Assembly (NCBI RefSeq): GCF_000687715.1
Contig: NZ_JHXD01000002.1
Coordinates: 248,001-312,000 of the forward strand
Direction: 5' to 3'
DNA length: 64,000 bases
Source: Xylanibacter ruminicola Ga6B6
GTDB lineage: Bacteria > Bacteroidota > Bacteroidia > Bacteroidales > Bacteroidaceae
The notes beneath the pieces are model-generated. The model had not been told where the DNA came from, did no database searches, and was given only the letters and a program-made list of their open reading frames with translations. Shown one piece after another: positions 57,456 through 64,000 of this stretch. The position numbers were made by a program, and so were the translations under genes. Each line of letters opens with the position of its first letter. The stretch's first letter is position 1.

Positions 57456-58402
57456 AAAAATTATTCGAGATAGAAAAGAAACCCCGTAAGGGCTTAATGG
57501 CATTCGAGTGGGCAGTGATGGCTTATCTGCTGTTTACGCTGCTGCTTATTATGATTACCTTTACCAAATTGCAGAACCCAGGCGAAATGCTTTGGGGGCG
57601 TGCGCAGGTGGTTATTTCTACTCTGGCACTCTGGTGGGTGTATCGTATGATTCCCTGCAGACTTACGATGATGTTCCGTGTGGCATTACAGCTGATACTA
57701 TTGTCGTGGTGGTATCCCGATACCTATGATATGAATCAGGTGTTCCCAAATCTCGACCATGTGTTTGCTGGTTACGAGCAGCAGCTGTTCCACTTCCAGC
57801 CGGCTCTGGTCTTCTCGCAGGCTATCTCTAATCCTGTGTTCAGCGAACTGATGCATCTGGGCTATGCTTCGTATTATCCGCTCATAGCTCTGGTAACGCT
57901 TTACTATTTCCTTTATCGTTATCAGGAGTTTTCGCGTGTGGTGTTTATCATTCTTGCATCGTTCATGCTCTATTATGTCATCTTTGTGTTGATGCCTGTT
58001 ACTGGTCCGCAGTATTACTACTTGGCGGCAGGAGTGGATCAGATAGCGCAGGGTAACTTCCCTAATGTGGGCGATTACTTTGCTACCCACTCTGAGGCGT
58101 TAACAATACCAGGCTGGAAGGATGGCTTCTTTTACCAGTGTGTGGCCAGTGCACACGAGGCTGGCGAACGTCCTACGGCAGCTTTCCCCAGCAGTCATGT
58201 GGGTGTTACTACCATTCTGCTGTTGTTGGCTTGGCATGCCCGTAATCGTAAACTGCTATACACATTGTTGCCTTTTTACGTGTTGATGTGTTTCGCAACT
58301 GTTTACATTCAGGCGCACTATGCAGTCGATGTGATTGGAGGCTGGATTTCAGCTCTCGTCATCTATGCGTTTTTGTTTTTTTTATCGAAAAAATTTGTTT
58401 GA
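57446..58402 (+). CDS. PAP2-family membrane phosphatase/phosphotransferase
   Basis: The 318-residue protein has six or more hydrophobic segments and the PAP2 signature split over two sites: RPTAAFPSSHVGVTT (conserved SSH) and HYAVDVIGGW (catalytic His and Asp). The KxxxxxxRP motif is only partly matched (GERPTAAFP). Family members remove or transfer phosphate on lipid headgroups, as in phosphatidic acid or phosphoinositol-ceramide-type reactions. It overlaps the epimerase gene by 10 bp, implying translational coupling and a shared pathway. The greA promoter overlaps its 3' end. Confidence 0.75.
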   Translation: MVIKKLFEIEKKPRKGLMAFEWAVMAYLLFTLLLIMITFTKLQNPGEMLWGRAQVVISTLALWWVYRMIPCRLTMMFRVALQLILLSWWYPDTYDMNQVFPNLDHVFAGYEQQLFHFQPALVFSQAISNPVFSELMHLGYASYYPLIALVTLYYFLYRYQEFSRVVFIILASFMLYYVIFVLMPVTGPQYYYLAAGVDQIAQGNFPNVGDYFATHSEALTIPGWKDGFFYQCVASAHEAGERPTAAFPSSHVGVTTILLLLAWHARNRKLLYTLLPFYVLMCFATVYIQAHYAVDVIGGWISALVIYAFLFFLSKKFV

Positions 58403-58425
58403 TTCGAAAATAATGCTTATCTTTG
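58394..58425 (+). promoter_or_regulatory. greA promoter
   Basis: TTTG (58394-58397), 20-bp spacer, TATCTTTG (58418-58425): a full Bacteroidota promoter. It starts inside the last codons of the PAP2 gene and lies 121 bp before the greA ATG. Confidence 0.75.
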
Positions 58426-58463
58426 CAACCGAATAAGTAAGGATAAGACATAATACAACATAG

Positions 58464-58503
58464 GGATTCCGACACAAGGCGAGTCGGGATTCTTTTCTTT
58501 TTT
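58464..58503 (+). terminator. Terminator-like hairpin in the greA leader
   Basis: GGATTCCGAC (58464-58473) pairs with GTCGGGATTC (58483-58492), with two wobble pairs. TTTTCTTTTTTT follows. It lies about 30-65 nt after the expected start and 43 bp before greA, so it may attenuate greA or end a short RNA. Confidence 0.7.
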
Positions 58504-58546
58504 GTCCATCCGAGTAATTAAGAAAATCTTTAAAAATTGAATAGTT

Positions 58547-59014
58547 ATGGCATACATGTCACAAGAAGGCTACGATAAACTGATAGCCGAACTGCAGCGT
58601 TTAGAAGGTGTTGAGCGTCCAAAGGCCTCTGCCGCTATTGCCGAGGCCCGTGAAAAGGGCGATCTGAGTGAGAACTCTGAGTACGATGCCGCCAAGGAGG
58701 CACAGGCTCACCTGGAGGATAAGATCAATCAGCTGAAGATGACTATCGCCGAGGCAAAGGTGATAGATACCAGCCGTTTGAGTACCGACTCTGTACAGAT
58801 TCTCTCGAAAGTAGAGATGACTAACCTGACCAATAAGGCCAAGATGACTTACACTATTGTGAGCGAGAGCGAGGCTAACCTGCGTGAGGGTAAGATTTCT
58901 ATCCAGACTCCTATTGCCCAGGGCTTGCTTAACCATAAGGTCGGTGACGAGGTGGAGGTGAAGATTCCTCGTGGTACTATCAAACTGCGTATCGACAAAA
59001 TCACTGTCGGCTAA
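58547..59014 (+). CDS. greA: Transcription elongation factor GreA
   Basis: The 155-residue protein has the N-terminal coiled coil with the conserved acidic tip (EAREKGDLSENSEYDAAKEAQ, residues about 29-49) that reaches into the RNA polymerase secondary channel. The C-terminal FKBP-like domain (about 80-155) ends with ISIQTPIAQGLLNHKVGDEVEVKIP. It rescues backtracked polymerase by stimulating transcript cleavage. The length is normal. The leader of about 110 nt carries a terminator-like hairpin. The HIT gene follows after 33 bp. Confidence 0.95.
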   Translation: MAYMSQEGYDKLIAELQRLEGVERPKASAAIAEAREKGDLSENSEYDAAKEAQAHLEDKINQLKMTIAEAKVIDTSRLSTDSVQILSKVEMTNLTNKAKMTYTIVSESEANLREGKISIQTPIAQGLLNHKVGDEVEVKIPRGTIKLRIDKITVG

Positions 59015-59047
59015 TCAATAATTAATTATCAAATTGTAAATATTACG

Positions 59048-59440
59048 ATGGATATCTTTAGCAAAATCGCTGCTGGCGAGATTCCCAGCTATAAGTGCGC
59101 TGAGAACGAGGAGTTCTATGCATTTCTTGATATTAATCCGTTGGTAGAGGGACATACATTGGTTATCCCTCGCCGCGAAGTAGATTACATCTTTGATATG
59201 GACAACGACGAGTTGGCTCGCTATCAGGTGTTTGCTAAGCGCGTTGCTCTGGCCATCAAGAAGGCCTTCCCATGCAAAAAGGTGGCACAGGTTGTGCTGG
59301 GTCTTGAAGTACCCCACGCACACATCCATCTCATCCCCATGCAGAGTGAGGCCGATGTTGACTTCCGCCGTGAAAAGCTGAAGCTTACAGAAGATCAGTT
59401 CAAGGCTATTGCCGAAAAAATACGTGGTGAGTTTGTGTAA
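59048..59440 (+). CDS. HIT-family nucleotide hydrolase
   Basis: The 130-residue protein carries the histidine-triad motif HAHIHLIP near residue 94-101 and the N-terminal IFSKIAAGEIPSYKCAENEEFYAFLDINPLVEGHTLVIPRR typical of HinT/Fhit-type enzymes, which hydrolyse nucleoside phosphoramidates or dinucleotides. It probably shares a transcript with greA. Its stop codon touches that of the convergent mannose-1-phosphate guanylyltransferase gene, inside a 26-bp palindrome. Confidence 0.92.
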   Translation: MDIFSKIAAGEIPSYKCAENEEFYAFLDINPLVEGHTLVIPRREVDYIFDMDNDELARYQVFAKRVALAIKKAFPCKKVAQVVLGLEVPHAHIHLIPMQSEADVDFRREKLKLTEDQFKAIAEKIRGEFV

Positions 59441-59453
59441 TTACACAAACTCA
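59428..59453. terminator. Perfect 26-bp palindrome spanning two convergent stop codons
   Basis: TGAGTTTGTGTAA and its reverse complement meet at 59440/59441, so both genes end in the same codons (EFV then TAA). A further ATACG/CGTAT pair lies outside. On the minus strand a T6 run follows, making this a good terminator for the guanylyltransferase gene; the plus-strand tract is weaker. Confidence 0.75.
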
Positions 59454-60541
59454 TCGCCGTATTTAATCCTTACCTCGTTTACATATTTTTTTACCATCGA
59501 CGAGTTGTCGCTCTTCTTGCAGATGAGTAGCACCCCGTCTTCTTCGGCAACGATATACCCCTCCAATCCGTTGAACACACCCAGTTTGCCTTTGGGTAGC
59601 TTGATGATGTTGTTCTTGCAGTCCTCAAGTATCACCTCCGAGTCCATCACCACATTGTCGTCGGGTACTTTGTGCATCACCTCGTAGATGGCATGCCAGG
59701 TACCCAGGTCGGCCCAACCAAAGTCGCACTTCATCACATACACGTTGTTGTTGCTCTGTTCCAGAATGGCGTAGTCGAGTGATAGGTTGGGGTAGCGTGG
59801 ATAGTTGTCGGCCACAAACTTGGCTTCCTCCTCCTCAGTGTAGTTCGGGTTGTCGTAGCGTAACTCGCGCAGTACTGGGGGAAATACATGTTCGAACGTG
59901 TCGAGTAAGTGATAGGCGTTCGAAATGAAGATACCTGTGTTCCAGTAGAACTCGCCGCTCTCCATAAACATGCGTGCAAACTCGCGTTCAGGCTTCTCGG
60001 TAAACGATTTTACCTCAAACACATCAGGCTTGCAGCTCAGGTCGCCCAGCTGTATGTAACCATATCCTGGTTCGGCACGTGTGGGCTTAACGCCCATGGC
60101 CAGCAGTACGTTGTTTTTGGTTACGTAACTGATACCAACCTCCATGCTGTGTGCAAATGATGCTTCGTTCAATATCAGCTGATCACTAGGCGATACGATG
60201 ATGTTGGCATCTGGTGTATGGTGGTGAATACGCATAGCTGCCCATGCCACACTGGGGGCTGTGTTCCGATGAATAGGTTCTACTATGATGTTTTTAGGGT
60301 CAACCTCGGGGAGTTGTTCTTTCACCAGTTCCAGATATCCCGCGCACGTACATATTAGTATGTTCTCTTTGGGTAGCAATCTGGCAAAACGGTCGTAAGT
60401 CGTCTGTAACAAAGTACGGCCAGTGCCAAAAAGGTCCAAAAACTGTTTAGGGTACTGCTCTCGGCTAACAGGCCACAATCGCTGACCGCGACCCCCTGCC
60501 AGAATCACGCAGTAATTTTTCTTATTATTTATTTCCATCAT
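59441..60541 (-). CDS. manC: Mannose-1-phosphate guanylyltransferase
   Basis: The roughly 366-residue protein starts at ATGATG (60541/60538); the longer frame upstream crosses the promoter. The nucleotidyltransferase signature GGRGQRLWPVSREQYPKQF lies near the N-terminus. Further family motifs are NIIVSPSDQLI, AEPGYGYIQLGD, VKSFTEKPE, FYWNTGIFI and CDFGWADLGTW. It lacks the phosphomannose isomerase domain of fused ManC proteins. It makes GDP-mannose for surface polysaccharide and for GDP-fucose. It is monocistronic, with a promoter at 60569-60576. Confidence 0.93.
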   Translation of the reverse strand: MMEINNKKNYCVILAGGRGQRLWPVSREQYPKQFLDLFGTGRTLLQTTYDRFARLLPKENILICTCAGYLELVKEQLPEVDPKNIIVEPIHRNTAPSVAWAAMRIHHHTPDANIIVSPSDQLILNEASFAHSMEVGISYVTKNNVLLAMGVKPTRAEPGYGYIQLGDLSCKPDVFEVKSFTEKPEREFARMFMESGEFYWNTGIFISNAYHLLDTFEHVFPPVLRELRYDNPNYTEEEEAKFVADNYPRYPNLSLDYAILEQSNNNVYVMKCDFGWADLGTWHAIYEVMHKVPDDNVVMDSEVILEDCKNNIIKLPKGKLGVFNGLEGYIVAEEDGVLLICKKSDNSSMVKKYVNEVRIKYGDEFV

Positions 60542-60568
60542 TAGGATTTTAGCGTTATATTCTACCTG

Positions 60569-60576
60569 CAAACGTA
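60569..60576 (-). promoter_or_regulatory. -7 element of manC
   Basis: TACGTTTG followed by CAGG on the minus strand, 27 bp before the first ATG; it supports the short start over the in-frame codon at 60595. Confidence 0.6.
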
Positions 60577-60626
60577 CAAATATTTTGCGAAACAAACAAG
60601 AAAATCCAAGTTTTTTTTCATTTTCT

Positions 60627-60657
60627 TTTGGTAATTCAAATAAAAGTCGTATCTTTG
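60627..60657 (+). promoter_or_regulatory. tRNA-Leu promoter
   Basis: TTTG (60627-60630), 19-bp spacer, TATCTTTG (60650-60657): complete -33/-7 pair, about 37 bp before the mature tRNA 5' end. Confidence 0.75.
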
Positions 60658-60694
60658 CACCCGCTTTAGGAGATTAAGCAGCTAAAACTGTTAT

Positions 60695-60779
60695 GCCCAG
60701 ATGGCGGAATCGGTAGACGCGCTGGTCTCAAACACCAGTGGAGCAATCCATCCCGGTTCGATCCCGGGTCTGGGTACCA
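60695..60779 (+). tRNA. tRNA-Leu (anticodon CAA)
   Basis: An 85-nt class II tRNA including CCA: acceptor GCCCAGA/TCTGGGT, D-arm GCGGAATCGGTAGACGC, anticodon stem CTGGT/ACCAG with loop CTCAAAC (anticodon CAA, reads UUG), long variable arm TGGAGCAATCCA, and T-arm CCCGG-TTCGATC-CCGGG. CCA is encoded at 60777-60779. Confidence 0.97.
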
Positions 60780-60790
60780 AGTCCTAAGGC

Positions 60791-60817
60791 AAGGGAATCT
60801 TCAGATTCCCTTTTTTT
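60791..60817 (+). terminator. Terminator of tRNA-Leu
   Basis: AAGGGAATC (60791-60799) pairs with GATTCCCTT (60804-60812) around TTCA, followed by a T7 run; 12 bp after the tRNA. Confidence 0.88.
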
Positions 60818-60852
60818 GTGTCAAAAAGTTACTTGTTTTTCAGGAAAATGAT

Positions 60853-60860
60853 TACCTTTG
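60853..60860 (+). promoter_or_regulatory. -7 element directly before the GH28 start codon
   Basis: TACCTTTG followed by CAGCC ends 5 nt before the ATG at 60866, which implies a leaderless or nearly leaderless mRNA. Confidence 0.55.
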
Positions 60861-60865
60861 CAGCC

Positions 60866-62308
60866 ATGAGAAAGTGTTTTGCGTTTTTTCTGTTACTGTT
60901 ATTGGCTGCTTTGCCTTGCTCTGCAAAGGCAAAAGCGACTATCAGTACCCGCGATTTGCAGGTTGATACTACAGGTCGTACACAGTGTACCAACCAGTTG
61001 CAACAAGCCATTGATCGATTGACGAAGAAAGGTGGTGGTACTTTATTGCTGGCGCCAGGACGTTATCTTACAGGTGGGTTGATGTTGCATTCGGGCATCA
61101 CGCTGCAGTTTGATGAGGGGGCTGTGCTGCTCGGTAGCACTAATCCTTACCACTATCAATCAATGGTTGTTGAAGATACCGACGACCAACGGGGTGATAA
61201 TGCCTCGATGGCATTGTTGATGGCAGACGGGGCAGAACACATCTCAATTTGTGGAAAGGGCGTGATTGATGGACAGGGCCTACAATTGGCTCTGAATATC
61301 GATAGTCTGCACCATACAGGCGAGCGAGTTGATGTACATTATAACCAGCGCCGCCAACGTCCCAGCGAATTGGCGCGTCCCAAACTCTTTTTCTTTTATA
61401 GATGTAAGGATGTTGAGGTAAAGGACATGACATTGAAAAGTAGCGCCAACTGGGGCTTGTCGTTCGATTTATGTCAACACCTGTCGCTTACCAACCTAAC
61501 TATCGAGAATCGTGCTTATTGGAATAACGACGGCATCGACTTTACAGATTGTCAGCATGTGCTGGTGGCCGATTGCCGTATCAACTCGGCCGATGATGGC
61601 GTTTGCTTGAAATCGTATCACACCCAGAGCGAGTGCCGTGACATAGAGCTGGCTCGTTTGGATATCCGTAGTAGTGCTTCGGCCATCAAGTTCGGTACTG
61701 CTTCGTGGGGTGGATTCCGTCAGGTGTATATCCACGATATCAAGGTTCGCGATACGTTCCGTTCGGCCATTGCTATCGAGAGTGTAGATGGTGCTCAGAT
61801 TGATAGCATCCTTGTGGAGCGTGTTGATGCACGGAATACAGGCAATCCTATTTTTATGCGTTTAGGACAGCGTGCTGGTCAGCGTAAAGGCTCGCTTAAG
61901 AATGTTACCATTCGCGATTTTAAGTGTGAGGTACCTTTCGGTCGTCCTGATGAGGCTTACGATCTGCGAGGCCCTGAAGTGGATTTCTTTCACAATCCCT
62001 TCCCCAGTAGCATCTGCGGTATCCCTGGCAACAAAATCCAGAACGTTATGCTCCAGAATGTCAGCATCCTTTATCCTGGTCGGGCCACCAAAGGTATGGC
62101 TTATATTCCCCTTTGGCGTAAAGCCGACGTACCGGAACAGATACAGAAATATCCGGAGTTTACCATGTTTGGCGAGCTTCCTGCTTGGGGCTTCTATATT
62201 CGTCATGTCGATGGTATAACGCTTCAGAATGTGTTGTTGAGGTTAGCTGCTGATGATTTCCGTCCAGCCATTGTTGATGAGGATGTGAATCGTCTGCAGA
62301 TAAAATAA
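60866..62308 (+). CDS. GH28 family polygalacturonase-like glycosidase
   Basis: The 480-residue protein begins at the ATG at 60866 (MRKCFAFFLLLLLAALPCSAKA, a signal peptide); the longer frame from 60818 runs through the tRNA terminator and promoter. It is a right-handed beta-helix with GH28 catalytic Asp clusters: D222/D225 in NNDGIDFTD and D243/D244 in NSADDGV. KFGTASWGGFRQVYI stands where the usual GHG/RIK region occurs, so it is an atypical exo- or rhamnogalacturonan-type member. It would act on pectic galacturonan in the periplasm. It stands alone, with no pectin locus around it. Confidence 0.85.
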   Translation: MRKCFAFFLLLLLAALPCSAKAKATISTRDLQVDTTGRTQCTNQLQQAIDRLTKKGGGTLLLAPGRYLTGGLMLHSGITLQFDEGAVLLGSTNPYHYQSMVVEDTDDQRGDNASMALLMADGAEHISICGKGVIDGQGLQLALNIDSLHHTGERVDVHYNQRRQRPSELARPKLFFFYRCKDVEVKDMTLKSSANWGLSFDLCQHLSLTNLTIENRAYWNNDGIDFTDCQHVLVADCRINSADDGVCLKSYHTQSECRDIELARLDIRSSASAIKFGTASWGGFRQVYIHDIKVRDTFRSAIAIESVDGAQIDSILVERVDARNTGNPIFMRLGQRAGQRKGSLKNVTIRDFKCEVPFGRPDEAYDLRGPEVDFFHNPFPSSICGIPGNKIQNVMLQNVSILYPGRATKGMAYIPLWRKADVPEQIQKYPEFTMFGELPAWGFYIRHVDGITLQNVLLRLAADDFRPAIVDEDVNRLQIK

Positions 62309-62355
62309 GAAAATGTCAAAAACTCTACAAAAGATTTTAATTAAATAGATTCGTT

Positions 62356-63003
62356 ATGATTAGGTATACCAAGAAGGAGGAGATATGGAATGCAGCATCA
62401 CACGGTGGAGGTGTTCTGCTAGGTGTGGTGTTTGGCATTATTTTCCTGATATGGTGCTTCCAGGCCGATAATAACTGGGCCCGAATTGGCGTGATTCTTT
62501 ACCTGTTTGGTATGCTGGGTTCGTATGCTGCCTCTACCATCTATCACTCCATCAAGCACCACTCAAAATGGAAGGAACGATTACGCAAATGGGACCATGC
62601 TGCTATCTATTGGCATATAGCTGGTTCGTACTCGCCTTTAACGTTGGTGGCCCTGCGCGAACAAGGCTATTGGGGGTGGAGCCTTTTCTGCTTTGTGTGG
62701 GCTTGTGCTATCGCTGGAACCATTATCAGTTTTATCCATCTAAAAGAGCATTCCAACGTCGAAACGTTTTGTTTCGTCGGTATGGGTCTGAGTGTTCTGG
62801 TGGCCTTCAAACCTTTGATCGATTCAGTATCAACAGCAGCTGTTGTTTGGATTATTGCCGAGGGCGTGAGTTACATCACTGGTGCCGTTTTTTATTCTTT
62901 GAATAAGACCAAGTATATGCACTCCGTTTTCCACTTTTTTGTGCTTGCTGGTAGCATTTGTCATATCATTGCTGTGTGGGATGTGCTGATGGAGTACTTA
63001 TAA
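62356..63003 (+). CDS. Hemolysin III / PAQR-like membrane protein
   Basis: The 215-residue protein has seven hydrophobic segments, and the family motifs are readable: EEIWNAASHGGGVLLG at the N-terminus (conserved His), STIYHSIKHHSKWKERLRKWDHAAIYWHIAGSYSPL in the middle (metal-site His/Asp), and FHFFVLAGSICHI near the C-terminus (His). This is the YqfA/hemolysin III branch of the PAQR superfamily, seven-transmembrane proteins with a putative metal-dependent hydrolase site. The cellular role is unclear despite the name. It starts 47 bp after the GH28 gene; no clear promoter was seen. Confidence 0.9.
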   Translation: MIRYTKKEEIWNAASHGGGVLLGVVFGIIFLIWCFQADNNWARIGVILYLFGMLGSYAASTIYHSIKHHSKWKERLRKWDHAAIYWHIAGSYSPLTLVALREQGYWGWSLFCFVWACAIAGTIISFIHLKEHSNVETFCFVGMGLSVLVAFKPLIDSVSTAAVVWIIAEGVSYITGAVFYSLNKTKYMHSVFHFFVLAGSICHIIAVWDVLMEYL

Positions 63004-63025
63004 TGGTTAAAAGTTCGGCGTTTTT

Positions 63026-63057
63026 TTTGGTCGTTTCGCTAAAAAGTAGTAATTTTG
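63026..63057 (+). promoter_or_regulatory. Promoter of the CoA-transferase gene
   Basis: TTTG (63026-63029), 20-bp spacer, TAATTTTG (63050-63057), 29 bp before the ATG. Confidence 0.7.
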
Positions 63058-63086
63058 CACGCAAATTTGCAAATTTAATCTATCAT

Positions 63087-64000
63087 ATGGCATATACACG
63101 TATCACAGCTGCCGAGGCTGCAGCATTGATTAAGAATGGCGAGAACATCGCCATGAGTGGTTTTACACCCGCAGGTGTAGCCAAGGCAACAACAAAAGAG
63201 TTGGCTAAAATTGCTGTAGCTGAGCATGAGGCTGGTCGCGAGTTCAAGGTAGGTATCTTTACCGGTGCATCTACAGGTCAGAGTACTGATGGCGATCTTG
63301 CAAATGCACAGGCCATTAAGTACCGTGCCCCTTATACCACTAATCCCGACTTCCGTAAGCATGTAAACTTAGGTGAGATTCCCTATAACGACCTGCACCT
63401 GAGTCATATGGCACAGGAACTGCGTTACGGTTTCTATGGCGATGTGGATTGGGCTATCCTCGAGGTGTGTGATATCGAAGAGGTTGGTAACGACTATCAC
63501 GTGTATCTGACTGCTGCAGGTGGTATCTCGCCAACAGCAGCCCGCTTGGCTAAGAAGGTAATTCTGGAGCTTAACTCGTTCCACAATCCCAACGCAAAGT
63601 TTATTCACGACGTGTATGAGCCACTTGATCCTCCTTACCGCAAGGCTATCCCCATTGAACACGTAGGCGACCGTATTGGTAAGCCTTATGTAAGCATTCC
63701 AAAGGACAAGGTGGTAGGTGTTGTAGAGTGCAACATCCCCGATGAGGCCCGTGCCTTTAAGGATAGCGACCCTGTAACAGAAAAGATTGGTTTCCTCACA
63801 GCCGAGTTCCTGGTAGAGGAGATGCACAAAGGTCGTATTCCCCAGGAGTTCCTGCCATTGCAGAGTGGTGTAGGTTCTACTGCCAACGCTATTCTTGGTG
63901 CACTCGGTGAGGATAAGCACGTGCCCAACTTTAATATCTACACTGAGGTGATTCAGAACTCGGTTATCGAGATGATGCTGAACGGACGTGTAAAGGATGC
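63087..64000 (+). CDS. Acetyl-CoA hydrolase/transferase family protein (succinyl-CoA:acetate CoA-transferase type), 3' truncated
   Basis: The ATG at 63087 opens a frame with no stop to the window end, giving about 304 residues of a family usually near 500. The start MAYTRITAAEAAALIKNGENIAMSGFTPAGVAKA is typical of Cat1/SucC-like CoA-transferases. Further family segments are GASTGQSTDG, YRAPYTTNPDFRKHVNLGEI, LTAAGGISPTAARLAKKVI and LPLQSGVGSTANAILGAL. The catalytic glutamate lies near the cut end or beyond. It probably couples succinyl-CoA and acetate in succinate/propionate fermentation. It has a full -33/-7 promoter. Confidence 0.88.
   Translation, partial: MAYTRITAAEAAALIKNGENIAMSGFTPAGVAKATTKELAKIAVAEHEAGREFKVGIFTGASTGQSTDGDLANAQAIKYRAPYTTNPDFRKHVNLGEIPYNDLHLSHMAQELRYGFYGDVDWAILEVCDIEEVGNDYHVYLTAAGGISPTAARLAKKVILELNSFHNPNAKFIHDVYEPLDPPYRKAIPIEHVGDRIGKPYVSIPKDKVVGVVECNIPDEARAFKDSDPVTEKIGFLTAEFLVEEMHKGRIPQEFLPLQSGVGSTANAILGALGEDKHVPNFNIYTEVIQNSVIEMMLNGRVKD

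Noticed and set aside
60695-60817. tRNA-Leu as an integration site of a mobile element
   Set aside because: No integrase, no repeated tRNA 3' end and no foreign-looking genes next to it.
60818-60865. Upstream start for the GH28 gene
   Set aside because: This segment contains the tRNA terminator tail and the -7 element, and the signal peptide begins at 60866.

Overview
The window looks like chromosome of a Prevotella/Xylanibacter-type gut or rumen Bacteroidota. Evidence: promoters carry the Bacteroidota -7 element TAnnTTTG (often followed by GC) in place of sigma-70 boxes; there are tandem SusC/SusD pairs, a hybrid two-component regulator, Bacteroidota-only enzyme architectures, and a GH10-CE1 fusion laid out like Xyn10D-Fae1A of Prevotella ruminicola. 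Codon use is even throughout, and I see no phage, IS element or CRISPR array.

Layout. 1-990: end of a TlpA-like thioredoxin protein, then a repeat-rich intergenic stretch. 990-1523 (-): small outer-membrane beta-barrel protein. 1740-9256 (+): xylanase/feruloyl esterase, GH95 and PA14-containing GH3. 9246-14560 (-): hybrid two-component sensor/regulator (HTCS) followed by an orphan PotD-like binding protein. 14749-17238 (+): GH115 alpha-glucuronidase. 17480-30357 (+): operon of two SusC/SusD pairs, a lipoprotein and a surface GH10 with two carbohydrate-binding modules (the xus/xyn10C layout). 30495-36316 (+): a duplicated two-gene module of unknown function (polytopic membrane protein plus CxxCH/beta-propeller lipoprotein). 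36436-45452 (+): tandem GH43-CBM6, GH31, a CE1-like esterase, a CE15-like esterase and an alpha/beta-hydrolase. 45554-52354 (-): starch operon malQ-GH97-pullulanase. 52472-56302 (-): sensor kinase and RNase R. 56460-64000: SDR epimerase, PAP2 phosphatase, greA, HIT, GDP-mannose pyrophosphorylase, tRNA-Leu(CAA), GH28, hemolysin III and the start of a CoA-transferase.

How it works together. Surface Xyn10C and the SusCD pairs would bind, cut and import glucuronoarabinoxylan pieces. Periplasmic GH10, GH43, GH115, GH95, GH31, GH3 and esterases would then strip the side chains and release monosaccharides. The HTCS would sense the oligosaccharides.

Main discovery. Five promoters (xyn10D-fae1A, GH95/GH3, GH115, susC, GH43 operon) share a direct-repeat operator, TGTTAC-N7-AAAG-N4-TGATAC, with half-sites 21 bp apart and ending 29-30 bp before TAnnTTTG. 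These promoters lack the -33 TTTG that clear housekeeping promoters here have. This is the geometry expected for an AraC-type activator, and the HTCS is the obvious candidate. The susC promoter carries a second, head-to-head copy. The GH95 copy drives a transcript that meets a strong terminator about 105 nt later, which suggests a xylan-induced small RNA or an attenuator.
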